From contig BSYQ01000004.1 of assembly GCA_030272585.1 (NCBI GenBank), positions 5,890,001 to 5,954,000 of the forward strand: a stretch of DNA of 64,000 nt, written 5' to 3'. The DNA comes from Bryopsis sp. KO-2023 (Eukaryota; Chlorophyta; Ulvophyceae; Bryopsidales; Bryopsidaceae). The notes below the pieces were generated by a model. It ran no database searches. It was not told the origin of the DNA and saw only the letters and a list, made by a program, of their open reading frames with translations. The first letter of the stretch is position 1; each line of letters starts with the position of its first letter. A program made the translations under genes and the position numbers. This document shows positions 11,437-22,940 of this stretch, in pieces.

Positions 11437-11979
11437 GAGTCTATCCAAAAGCAGTGTGAATTGTTTCCTCTGCTTGTTTACTCTGCTTGTTTACTCTGCT
11501 TGTTTACTCTGCTTGTTTACTCTGAACAGTGAAGCAGAATATACAAGTTCAGTATTAAAAAAATATTGACAAAAAAAAGAAGGAAATCAAGGGAGGAAAA
11601 TTGTTAGCACACATTCGAAAAAGGGAAGAAAAAAAAAACTTGTCTTTACTTGTCTCCGCCATAGCATGGTTTCGGTGAGTAAATCCACCGCCACTATGTC
11701 CCCATTCAAGGTTTGATCGAACCTAGCCCTTCTTTGAGCTTTTTTATTGGCTCCAAAAAAAGCAACATCATCGATTACAGCAAGGTCCTTTATAAAAGTC
11801 CACTCTTCCGGTGCCTGTTTTCAAGAACAAAAAAAAGAATAAGAAAAACATAGGTGAAAGATACAAGAGTCAGGAAACTTTTGTATAAGTGATCAGGTAA
11901 GTAACATGCATACACAGGAATCAGAGAACGGCCGCCGCCGTTTGAATTTTCAGCACAGCCGTCACATTTTCTCACACCC
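11437..11979 (-). CDS. 3' exons of an unrecognised minus-strand gene
   Basis: Three exons join in phase: 11979-11916, about 11819-11655, and about 11477 down to a TAA near 11360. The middle exon reads APEEWTFIKDLAVIDDVAFF, then GANKKAQRRARFDQTLNGDI, and ends ...TETMLWRRQ before a GTAAAG donor. The last exon gives RKQFTLLLDRLLSIKKYFNL, then NSKWLQTLYDEENE and stop. These read as normal globular protein, and phase 0 is kept across both introns, but I do not recognise the family. The 5' exons were not found; they may lie in 12000-12380, back to back with the fibrillin gene. The last intron contains a 13-bp tandem repeat that copies the splice acceptor. Confidence 0.5.
11468..11525. repeat. 13-bp tandem repeat at a splice acceptor
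   Basis: Four exact copies of CTCTGCTTGTTTA plus a partial fifth. On the minus strand each unit contains ...AAACAAGCAG|AG, the same context as the acceptor used for the last exon of the minus-strand gene. Confidence 0.9.
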
Positions 11980-12383
11980 CTGAGCACTTGGAATTGTGAA
12001 GAAGATGGATGCAAGTTGATAGAGTGTTTTTTTTCGTTGCTCATTGTGGCCCCCCAAAAAATTTGCCTAGCAGTTCTTTGGGCCACAAAAGGGCCAAACG
12101 TTTTTTTTTTCCAAGGCAATTTTGTGGCCACAAAAGGACCACATCCACTCAAAGTTGGGAGGGCTGGGGCCGAATTCAGGGCCGCTTTGGCGCCAGCGAA
12201 AAGATAGGACACGAGGCTGACACTTTGTTGGCATTGCCGTCACGATTTCGTAATATTCTCGTTTGCAACACTGTACGGCGCGATTCGAATCCGTTATTTT
12301 GCTTGCCTGTTCGCTGTTGGGACGACGTTGCTGAAAGTCCACCCTCCGTCTCTGCTTTTGTCGAGTAGAAAAGAAAAAGAAAG

Positions 12384-15043
12384 ATGTCTTCCCTCTCGCA
12401 GACCGCCAAAACGTGTTCTTTGGGAAGGTACTCAACGTTGGGCGCGCGCCTGTAGGGGGTGATCTTTTTCTGTTTGGCGCCCCTTGTTTTGTGTTAGTTT
12501 CTCGCGATGACAAGACTGACCCACACGGCTTTGTCGATTGTCGAACAGAAGCGTCGCCACGCAGAGGGTGGTGCCTCGTTCCTGCTCGCGCTTGACGGGG
12601 TGCAGGGTGAGCGGAGATCTAGAATTTCTCGAACCGTCGAATCGACAACGTTCCACCACCTGTCCACTTCTTTGAGCTTCGCGTAGTTGGGTCGACCATC
12701 TAGCAAGGCCCGGAATGAAGTTGACACTGTTGAATCAACTTGGGGCGGAATTCTCTCTCGGAAGGAACCCTAGCAAAGATCTACACCTCCTGCGCCCGAG
12801 TTACATATTTCCTTAGTAGTTAACCCTCTAATATAGGAGTTCACGAACGATTGTGATCGCTATTCGCAGGCGGTCCTTCCTGGTGGAGCCCGTCCCATTA
12901 CCGAGAGGCGCGATGTGACTGTCGCTGCATCTGCTGTCGAGGTTGGTGAAAGGGAGAAACTGTCATCTCTGGTGCCCTCAGACTTTAGCCATGAAACGTT
13001 CTCCTGACTTTTTTTTTTCTATCATACCCAGCCTTATGTCTCTGAGGAGCCGGAGGCAGGAGCTGCCATGGACATGGCATCCCTCAAGGTGCAGTAAAAA
13101 AATGCAACTAGGAGAAGAAACAGTTCAGGCCTTGACTGGTTCCAAGGAAAACCACCCTCATTGGATGACTGAAGTCTGAAAGACTGTGGACCTGCAACCT
13201 CCACAGTACTTTTTTATTATTATTTATCATGTTGAATTGTCCGCATCCTTGCAGAAACGGATATGCACCCCAGATCAGAGAGTTTATTTATCATATAGTT
13301 TAGCAGCAGTTTTATTTTCATTTTATTTTTTCCGTCGAAACGAACCGGTTTTCGACCTGCTGGCTCCAAGGTCACTTTGTTTGGGATCGTCCATTTCTAT
13401 GTGTTTGAATTTCTATCTAATTTCTGATTTTTTTTTATTCCTTTGCTGTTTAAAAAAAAAAGGCTGCCCTCCTGGACTCCCTGTTTGGATTGGATAGAGG
13501 ACTGAACGCCCGAGGAGAGGCACGGGCAGAAATGAACGAGCTTATTGGCCAGTTGGAGGCATGCAACCCCACACCATCGCCAACAGAGGTGTGCATGCAT
13601 CCTTTCCACCATCTGTTCTGCTTGGCAAGGGAGCTTGCACAACCTTATGTATTAGGACAACTTTTTTTGTGGGAAAATAAAATTAAATAGGATGCATGTA
13701 ACAGAAATAAAACAAAGCATGAAGTAAAGAATTGTCGAGTGTAGCCCTGTTTTGAGACATTTGACAAATGGAGAATTTTGAGCGATTTCACACAACTCCT
13801 GGTAGAATTGGTGAAGCGTTTTGTGTATTTTTCATGTTGTAAGTTTCTATCATTTTTGCAGTCGGTGGTACTTCACCATAAATATGAAAATTGAGGAAAA
13901 TTAAAAAAACTGCCCAGACTTTTCGATTGGAAGGGAAAGCAATGTTGATGAGTGAATCTTTTTTATTAATTTCTTGACACACATAGGATTAGAAATCAAC
14001 ACAAAGGAAAAAGATAAAAGTGAGAGAGGTGTGTAAAAAGTGAAAAAGGTTTTGAAAACAAAAGTGGTAAAAACTATGTCTCTGTTTTTTCAATTGTGTT
14101 CATGCACACCTACAGGCTAGTGCAATGCTGAGCGGAAACTGGAAGCTGGTGTACACCTCGAGTCCAGAGGTTCTGGCATTGATGAACCTCAGCAAGCTGC
14201 CTTTGGTTAAGATTGGGGACATCACGCAAAAAATCGATGGACCTGGAATGACTGTGGAGAACAAGGTACAACCCCCAAGCAAACTGGCTCTGACAGACAT
14301 GATACGATTGCTTTCATTCTGCGCATATCAATAGATCTTAGGTCGACACTAGCAGAATCCTAGGTGAAAATCTAGGAAACTCAGGAATCTGTTTACACTT
14401 GAGAAGGCCGCCGGGGCTGTACACCTGGGGCCTGTTTCAAGTCTCAATCAATGAGCTGTTCATAAAACCCCGTCTGTTCGGTGTCTAGATTCAAGTGACG
14501 GTCCCATTCAGCCGAACGTCGTTCAGCACATCAGCCAGCTTCGAGGTTTCCAGCCCCAAACGCCTCAGACTCCAGTATACCAGCGGCAATGTCGCCACCC
14601 CCGAGCTGCTGGAAGACATCGACTTGCCGAACGAGGTGTCTGTCATGGGGCAGAGCATCGACCTCTCCCAACTCAAGACAGCCCTCCAGCCTCTGAACAG
14701 CACCGTCAAGGATGCAGTCGCTCAGCTGGGCAACATCCTGGCTCAGCAGCCAGACCTCAAAATCCCCATTCAGAACGACAGGGCACCTGTGACTTGGCTG
14801 TTGACCACCTACTTGGATGGAGACACCAGGATTTCGCGGGGCGATGGGGGGACCGTGTACGTCTTGGTGAAGGATGTATCTCTGGAAGATGCTCCCCCTG
14901 TTGATGTTGAGGTCGAAGGGGAGGTGGAGCCTGAGGTGGTGGAGACCTCGGAGGGAACAGTAGAGCCAGAGGATGAGTCGATCACGATTGAGGAAACCAC
15001 TGGCCCTACCACCCCTAAAGGAAAGGGGACCACCGGTTACTAA
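12384..15043 (+). CDS. Plastid fibrillin / PAP (plastid-lipid-associated)
   Basis: Fibrillins coat plastoglobules and thylakoids and bind lipids. Clear exons: 12870-12941, 13032-13088, 13463-13588, 14116-14265 and 14489-15043 (TAA), all phase 0. The conserved N-terminal region is unmistakable: [20 protein letters not shown], then [20 protein letters not shown], then [20 protein letters not shown]. The C-terminal part holds the family's late region ([20 protein letters not shown], then TVYVLVKD). Exon 1 is probably 12384-12427 ([14 protein letters not shown], transit-peptide-like), but its 44-nt length leaves the frame one base short of phase 0, so the start is uncertain. The last ~50 residues form an acidic Glu/Val/Pro/Thr tail after the PAP domain, longer than I expect for this family. 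Expected location: chloroplast. Confidence 0.9.
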
Positions 15044-17865
15044 ACTGGAGAGGTCAAATTTGGGCGTGGATTGCCTATAATGGTGATGGTTGCACCCGAC
15101 AGTAGTATTGCTATTTATGTGATGGTAGGATGAACCGGCTTAAATTTGGAGGAAAAAATGGTGTTAAGAGTGGAGTGCTGGACTCCACGCTTTCAGCAAA
15201 TTTGAGGATCCTACATCGAGGGGGGTGGGGATGGGGGGGGGGGAGAAAAGAATAGCAACAGAGGGGGTTTTCAGGATTTAAAACCCCCAAGAAAGGAAAT
15301 GAACGGATGTGTTGATTGATGGGGACATCTATATACATTATGCATTTGATTGTATTTTTATTTTGTTTCTTCTTTTGGATTCTTTTGGATTTTATGTGTC
15401 GTCGCCTGGGGTAAAAAAAAAAGAAGAAGAAAAATATATTGTCAGAAAAGACCTGTGAATGGGCGAAAAAAAAAAGTATTTGACACACAGGTTAAAAACA
15501 AAAAAACTGGTTTGCTTATTTTCATGATTTGTTGGGATTTGCTGGGTACTGTTTATGTTAATTGTTGATTGTCGATGCTATTGTGTGTGGCCATAATGCC
15601 GATGGGATTTTCCGAATGTGTTGAAAGGAAAAATCATTTCTTTCGCGTGTTGCTAGAAGTATCCAGTGCCACTTTCCACAAGGCAATACATATGTGTATA
15701 TATATATAAAGATTTGATTTACATTAGGCCCCCACTTGCCCAACGAAGGCCGTTCACAACGAGGTGATTTAGCCGACCCCAGTCAAAAGCTCCAAACCGC
15801 ATCGCCTTCTCGAGAAAAAAACACCGCTACGGCTGGTTTAGTCTGCCAAACCAGACTAAAGATTGGACCAGTTACCAGTCCCAAAGAGAAATAGGAAAGT
15901 CTGCTGATTTAGACTCCACCGTATCCAACTCCATAAATATATGTTCATGGAGTTACCACAATAGAGCAGAGATCTCTGGCCAGGAGTTGATGCAGGCATG
16001 GAGGAGTGCTGGCTCTGTACATACATTTTCACTTCATCTTCCCCGCCCGCTGTAGCGCTTTTGCTTCAGTCGGTGGTGGCAACACCTGAGGCGGCGGCCG
16101 ACGTACACTTTCCCAATCTTATGGTTTGTGGTAATGCCTATGGCTGCCATGCTTTTGGAAAAGGGAAGAGCGTGCACTTTTCCTTGCGTGGAAGGTGCTG
16201 AACAATCAATAGACGTCAATCATTAGGTCTACCCAGCCCATAACTCCTCGCTCACAAAAACAAATCTGATGTGCCTGCAGAACACACTGCTCTGCTCCTC
16301 AGGTGCTGAACAACCACCTGTGAAGACCAATTTCGTGCACTGTTGTTGTGGCGGCGTGTGGGACCAATCAATCAATGTGTGGTTTGGAGGGGCATCTTTC
16401 AGTCGAATCTGTTTGATTGTTTAGTGTTTAGCTGGGACAGTTGAGTAGATTCTGGTTTTTGCATCGTTTGGTGGACACACTTTTTAGTCATCGGCGAAAG
16501 CGCGAGTTTTGGCAGGTCGGGCGACGTCTCCGTTTCTGGCGCCTGGGGGCGTGTGGACGTTAGTGTTTGCGAGGGGGCGTTTTTCTGGCGTCTGGGGTGA
16601 CAGGCGAATGAGTCGTGGGTTTGTGTTCGTGAGGGATGCTGCAGGATGGCGTTTCGGATACCCAGGCTGGGGTATATTATGGGGACTGAGTTCGCTGTTG
16701 TTTTGTAACGGTTTCTGTTTAATTCGAAGTTTGTGTTGAGGCGGTTGGCTGTTGGAAGCCCCTACCATTGTGCGTGTTCGTGTCGACGCGACTCTGTGTG
16801 TCTCTCTCTCTCTAAACCGAACCGTCTGCCGTTCCTTTCCGACTCGACGCATAATGATCACCAGGAAACTACACAATGACAACACCAACGATTCAAGCTT
16901 CGACAGGCATCAAGGGAGATCCACAGCCCTCCCACAGCAGCATGCGAGTTTCAAAACCCCCTCTGGGGGAAGTCTGTCCTTCTCGATGTGACGTTGAAAT
17001 ACGCAGTGATGTCTCGTTTGAAACGCAGCTGTTGAAATAGTCGATCCCCAACCGTGGCGGCAGAAGACCCTATCCAATCGAAAAAACAGCCAGTCCTTGA
17101 TCGGATTCAGTTGCAGCGTAAGTTCCTCTGAAATGGATTGATTGATCGCTAAGAAAAATACTGCCGCTTTCGGGATTTGCGTTACGCCCAGTGAACCGAT
17201 CGAACTGAGTTGCCCTGGATCTGCGTAGGAAAAGCACAGTTTTTCATATCCGAAAAGGGGCGAATAGCACCTGTCATTTTCAGGATCTTGGAATTTTCCT
17301 TCACGGGCTGCAATGGGAAATCCACGGATCGCGAGTTGCACCTTGTTCGTATGCTGCCTGGTATGTCCTAATGGTGGAAATGTACATTAGTAAAGTAATG
17401 ATCAGGGTGGCTGGAATCAGCTTTCCTTTCTTGGCCGTGGTGGTGTGGAATGCTGAAGTGTATGGTTGTGTCCGGCTGATTTTTATTGATGGAAAAGAAA
17501 AGGAGGGATGAAAATTCTTTTCGAAGCAGTTGGTCATTCCTGCAGTCATTTTTGCAGCAAATCCCGTTTTGACGTTTTTCTTCTTGCTTTTCGTTTATAC
17601 ATTGTGTTGATGATAGGTGGTTTTGGCAGCTGGCAGAAACCTTTCTCAGGAATATGGTGAAAAAGGTGTGCTGGGGACATACATGATTGGCTAAAGGATT
17701 CCGCATTGGTTGTGCTGTGGTTTTTAAGTTAAAAAGTTTCTCCAAAAAAATGAAAACCTGAAAACCTGTATAATTTTTTTAAAGAAGTGTTCTGCTCCTG
17801 TTCCTCTTGTTCAATTCTGGAATGCAGGATTTTCAGATTTGGACGTTTGTGTTTTTGGAATGCAG
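15044..17865. other. No supportable gene; contains part of an inverted duplication
   Basis: After the fibrillin 3' end come A/T and G runs, then a hairpin near 15835-15861 (TTTAGTCTG / CAGACTAAA). From 15927 to about 16350 the sequence is repeated in inverse at about 50040-50405. That repeat includes a 67-codon frame, starting at 15998 here and at 50334 on the minus strand there, with only a few differences. A 143-codon minus-strand ORF at 16910-17341 has no recognisable motif. Confidence 0.45.
15927..16350. repeat. Inverted duplication, left outer block
   Basis: Reverse complement of about 50040-50405, highly similar over the first 290 bp and then interrupted by indels. It contains the phrase ggtgctgaacaa twice. 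It is the outer part of the same inverted pair as 19521-22080 / 47333-49751. Confidence 0.85.
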
Positions 17866-20800
17866 CCAACGAGGGGAAAAAACCCTGCAGATCTCGTGGT
17901 AGAATTTGCAGACATGGTTTCAAGTGTGGAACGATCAAGGGTGAAGAATGCACTAAAGGTATTATATACCCCCCCCCCCCTTTTCTTTTTTCCTTTCTGG
18001 AAGCACAATAATTTTTCTTTTTTGTTTCTGTTTTTATTTTGAAGTGTCAGGATTCAAGTCGGTTTGCTCCAAAAAGGAGGTCTGTTTGAAAGAGGGCGCC
18101 AAATGTGGAGATTCCATTTGCACCTATAATGAAAAGTGTGTGAAGGATCCTAACTGCGGGCTGTCCAGAAGCGTCGGGCTGTATGACAAAGGTAAAATTA
18201 TTGCACACACACAAAAAAAAAGCAAGGGGGGCGGGGAAAAGACCTGCATTTCGGTTTTCCCTTGCACTTTTTTTTTTCTTTACAGTGTTGGACTGTGCAG
18301 TACAAATCCAGATACAAAAAAGAATTTCAATTTTTGGATGAAATTCTCGCAACAAAAAGCTGTGACATATTCATCTACCATTTTTTTGGTAGTTTCTCGA
18401 TGTTATGGGGCTGCCCAGCTCGGTTTTGAACAATTTTATAGTTCCTCATTACTTGCACTGATTTTTTTAAAAATCGAAGGTGTGGTTTTATGATTTCTAT
18501 GTGCGCTGATTATGTTGTACTCAATTTCTTGTGAAAGCAAGAGGAGTAATTGAAGCATCTTTTGTTAAAGAGGAAAATTCTGTGTGTGTGTTTGCATTTT
18601 CTTGCAGGCGATACCCCCCAAAAGCTCAGCCTTCTGGACGGTTCTTGTTTTTCCTGCCAGCCAGAAACTGGTACACCCTCAATCGTATTTAGTGTGGGTC
18701 TTTTGATAGTGTTACCCCAGTAACAATGGAGCCCACACTAATTCATGGAAAACCAAAACGTTCACAAGAAGTGTAGATTTTGAAAAAATAGTGTGGCCCA
18801 CACTATTTTCTGTTTTCTGAAATTTTTGCGTTTTACGGAATTAGTGTAGATTTGGGGTGGAGTTGACCCAGCCAGTTCTGCGCTGATGTGTCTTCAGATG
18901 AATTCTCCCCCCCCCCCCCCCTCCTTGTTTCTGTACTTCAGTAGCTAAATCATAGGTGCTATATGTTTCAAGGTTTTATGTAAGGTCTATGGTCATTAGC
19001 AAGAGAGGTGAACTCTTTTTTCCGTCAAGAAATTCTGCTTTCAAAAGAAATTGAAATTCCGGCAAGAAAAAACACAGTTTGTTTTTTTTAAACTGTGTTT
19101 CTTAAAATAACATCTTCCTTCAGTTTTCCTAAAGCTTTTTTTTTAAATACAATTCATTTTTTTCTTTTGAGGGGGGGGGGGGGGGTTGCTGGAGACTTGT
19201 CGATTTTTTTTCTTTAATTGTTTTTTGAAATGTTTTGGAATGTATGGATGTCCCTTAGATTTTTTGTTGATGTATTTTTTTTACAGGATATCCGTGTGAA
19301 GCTGTGGAACTCAATGCATGTGTGAAATCAGAATGCGAAAAGGTCGGTGGCACCACTGGTTTTTCTTAAATATTTTCAATCGGCAAATGTTTCACTGATT
19401 TTGAATTAAGATTTTTGCTCCCTTTTTTTTATTTGAGCTTTTCTCATTTTTAAAACATAAAAAAAAACTAATATGTATATATATATTTGTGTGTGTACGT
19501 GTGTCTGTTTTTTTTGGCAGATCAAGTGTGAAGATGAGTTTGAAGAGGTTTGCAAGAAAGTTCCTCAGAAAATCTGCAAGCCCGTCGAAAAATGCCAAAA
19601 GAGGACGAGAGAGGAGTGCGAGGATGTTCCAGAAAAAACGTGCAAGAAAGTGTCCAAACCTGTAAGTCTTCCATTCACAATTTTCTGAACACTCAACATT
19701 TCATTATATATATATATATTTTTTTTTTAGCATATCCTAACTTTTTTTCCTTCAAGTCTTATTACCCGGACGCACATGCACAATTGTTTTTGTTTCTTTG
19801 CCAGTTTTTTTTTCCCCCCCATCAAGAATGAATTGTGTCTTATCCAGAAATTGAATACTGTGTCTTATCAAACCGTTTTATTTATTATTGTTTTTTTTTA
19901 TAAATAAATTAGTAAACTTTAATTTTCAGGATTGTGATGGGGTGCCGGAGCAAGAATGCAAGCCAGTGTTGAAAGACAAGTGCGAATTGAAAGGTGTCCA
20001 GAAATGCAAACCGAAAAAAAAAGCAAAGGATGCTGCAAAGAAGACGAAATGCAAAATGGTCGAAAAGTGCAACGAATACTCCAAGACCGTTTGCTCAAAA
20101 GGAGAGGTACAGTTTTCTTCCCTTTTTTTTTGAAATCTTTCCATACAGATTCAATTTGATTGAACCTCGGTTGGGAAAAACTCCCAACAGGAATATAAAA
20201 AGAGGACGACTCATCAAAGATTTACACATCTGTACAAATATTGTTTTTTTTTTTTCCATGAGATTTTGAAAAAATGTGATGCGACTGAACGAGTATTGGT
20301 TTGTATGTTTGTTTGCTTGTTTTTTTTTTTTCTGCGAAATGAGTAGGAGAATAGCAATTTTTGCGAAGGCATTTTCGCATCTTGCTCGATTTCTCCCCCC
20401 CCCCCCCCCTCTTTTTTTTTCAAATGGGATTTTTGATTTCTACCTTTGCTGCTCTCGTTTTCATATGAAAAAAAAAATAGTAAATGCATTTCCTTTTTTT
20501 TTTTTTCCTCAAACAGGATGGTGGCGAACAGTGTTTGCAAGTGCCAGTAAAGGATTGCAAATCGGTGAAGGAGGATCCAGATTGTGTTGAGCAAGAAAAT
20601 GGTGCTTTGGAAGTGGAGGAAGAAGAATGCGAGGAAGTTTTGGAAGAAGTGTGCGAAAAAGTCGAGGAACAGGAGTGCAAAGACGTAGTGTGTTTCAAAA
20701 CCAAAGAGGTTGAGGAATGCATGGAGGTGTGTGCTATAATATCCTTGCATTGAATGAACAAATGAGGAGAAAATATCCGTTGGTTGACCTGTCAAGTTAA

Positions 20801-21619
20801 ATTTAAATGAAATCAAACCTGCTTGTTTATCTGCTGTGCTGAAGTTGGCGAGAAGAGAATAAGAACAAAAAAGAAGAGGGGCTGTGTATTTTTTTTTCCT
20901 TTTTTACTGATTTTTTTCTTTTTTTTCCTGGACGATAACAGACCACAAAGGAAGAATGCAAGGAAGTCGAATTCGAGTTATGCAGTGGAAAAGTGGAAGA
21001 AGAATGTACCACTGAAGAAAAAGAGGAATGCAAAAAGATCCCTAAGAAGAGTTGCACCGAGAAAAGAATGAAGTGCAGGAGGGATTGCATCAAAAAAAGT
21101 GCTGCACAATGCAAGGATAAAAAAGGTGAGGTTGAGTATTTCAACTTGGAAATACCAAACTACTGAAGCTATATTTTAGTCAACTCAGGGTTTTTGGGGG
21201 GTTTTCCTTTTTCAAATAAAGGAACCTCTTTTCTGTCAGATTATTTACCATCAAAGAACCCCCCCTTCCCAAAAAATAGAAAAAAAATCAGATGCTGAAA
21301 AGCGAGATAGAAAAACACTGATTTGCTCTTTTCTTTTCTTTTAACATACAATTCACTGGTTTATCTCCTGGTCAAGCCCCTTCTTTTCTGCTTTTTTTTT
21401 AAATCTTATTTGTCTTTATTTTTTTTGGGGGGGGCAGTTTTCTGACTATTTTTCCAGGCTAAAGTGGTGGATGCATGTATCGTTTTCGTTTTTCCAGGTA
21501 TTCAATGTGGTGATGTGACATGCGAGGTCGGGGTTGCATGTGGATTGAAATGCGAGGTCGTCCCCACATCCACAGAAACATGTCAAGCCATTCCTATCGA
21601 AGCTTGCGTCCCAGAATAG
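17866..21619 (+). CDS. Cys/Lys/Glu-rich repeat protein, 9+ exons
   Basis: No family recognised. Exons: ~17866-17958, 18051-18191, 18608-18670, 19287-19342, 19521-19661, 19930-20106, 20517-20726, 20942-21125 and 21498-21619 (TAG). Every junction closes in frame (phase 1 for the first three, phase 0 for 4-8, phase 1 into exon 9). The protein is a run of Cys spaced 5-9 residues apart, embedded in Lys/Glu/Val (EEVCKKVPQKICKPVEKCQK, then EECKEVEFELCSGKVEEEC). Exon 9 changes to a neutral Cys/Val/Gly region. The start and any signal peptide lie in an upstream exon not found. Cys number and spacing suggest a disulfide-linked secreted protein, by inference only. Exons 5-9 exist again, inverted, at 47808-49751. 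Intron 3 holds strong hairpins at 18687-18810. Confidence 0.7.
18687..18810. repeat. Nested hairpins in intron 3
   Basis: TTAGTGTGGG (18689) pairs with CCCACACTAA (18732). Inside lies GTTAC-ccca-GTAAC. A second, almost perfect palindrome, AATAGTGTGG-c-CCACACTATT, sits at 18787-18808. The two share the GTGTGG / CCACAC core, as in a small foldback element. Confidence 0.75.
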
Positions 21620-22085
21620 TTTCAACAACTTTCAATATCGAGTAGTTTCAACAACTTTCAATATCAAACCGAAAAAAACAAGCATTACCCAAAAGAACAG
21701 AGCTCAAACAGGTGATCTTATTTTCTTGGATTTTTTTGTTGGGTTCTTAGGATGAATTCTTCTTGGTGGCATTTTTATCTTTATTTTCTCAAGGGGTGGG
21801 GACGAGGTTCAGACTGTTGGCACCTCTACAGATTATGGAGCATGGTAAGAATTTCGGCGGCATCGGATTTGGGTTGCAATTTTGTGATACGACTGTCTTT
21901 CTGTTAAATGTTTTTGATACGTTTTTCCAATGGAGCTTGAGACTTTAAGAGGCAAGAAATTTTGTAAATTTATTGCCTCTTGGGTACTGGATGGAATCTG
22001 TGGTGTTGTGTGGTGGCGGTCATTTAAACGTTGCCAAATTCAACCCTTTTTTAACAAAGCTGGTCTTCTCTCTGATGTCCATAAC
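19521..22085. repeat. Inverted duplication, left inner block
   Basis: Near-identical reverse complement of about 47333-49751. It spans exons 5-9 of the Cys/Lys/Glu-rich gene and about 460 bp of 3' flank. Local differences: a 25-bp tandem duplication after the stop here (TTTCAACAACTTTCAATATC twice), a longer last intron here, and a 34-bp insertion present only in the other copy. Confidence 0.92.
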
Positions 22086-22940
22086 AACACACGTCACCAA
22101 AATTCGTACAGGCCATGTGAAACGTATCGTCCCAACCCACCCCACTCGGATATTCATGGGAAGGTTTTGCTGCTGGCAGAAGCACCTCGATGTGGCCGGC
22201 TTGTTTGCTTGCTCTTTAAAAAAAAAAGTTTCAAAAAACCGTTTTCTCGAGCGCCCGCGAGCTTGTATGTTTCTATCTTTTCTTGCTTACCAGCATGACT
22301 TGGATTCTGTCTGCAAACCGCACTGGATTTTTCTGGCCACCTGACTGGGAGCTAATTTGGCTGGCACAAAGTCAGTTTTGTTTTTTAATAATTGTCAGCA
22401 GGAAAGTTGTGCTTTGCCTACCCTGCGTCGCGTTCTTTCCAGTAAAAAAAATCCAAGAAACCAAGAGAGGATGGCGGCGGGGGTGGATATGGTGGAGCTG
22501 GAAATAATTCAAATGAGATTTTGTAAGTCTTTCCTTGCTGTTGGCAGATTGAGTGGGCATTCGCATACAGACTTTGTCCGCCGTCCAGCAACCTACGCTC
22601 CTTCGTCGGTTGCTAACAGGAAGCTTCCTGTTCGCATTTCTGTCGAACACACCGCCAGAAAATCTCCTGTAGGGGCGGATCTTTCTTTCTGTGCTCTCAT
22701 AAAAAACCTGAATCTTCTTTGATTTTATTCGATTGCTCCACAGACACAAACCAAATTGTTCTACATATTTGAATTTGAACAAACCAGCTCCCTCAATCAA
22801 AACCAACTTTCCGACTGTCCTGTCCTGTTCTCTTGATATTTGAATTTGAACAAACCTGCTCTTTCGATTTTAAACCAACTTTCACAACTTTGCCATCTAT
22901 AACCTTCATACCAAAATCTCCCAACTATCAATCGACTCAC
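22086..22940. other. No supportable gene
   Basis: Intergenic or 3' region of the minus-strand glycine-rich gene, which may have further exons here that I could not fix. A phrase of the type gaacaaacc-gct...aaccaactttc is repeated at 22778 and 22849. Confidence 0.4.

Noticed and set aside
11464..11525. CRISPR array
   Set aside because: Thirteen-bp head-to-tail repeats with no spacers in eukaryotic intron sequence.
12494..12727. Minus-strand 77-codon ORF upstream of fibrillin
   Set aside because: No ATG in the frame, no partner exons; it overlaps the probable fibrillin first intron.
15998..16201. 67-codon ORF conserved in the inverted copy at 50334-50131
   Set aside because: Similarity is explained by the recent DNA duplication; no sign of selection or of a start/splice context.
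16910..17341. 143-codon minus-strand ORF
   Set aside because: Open and of fair composition but without motif, clear ATG context or partner exons; not called as a gene.
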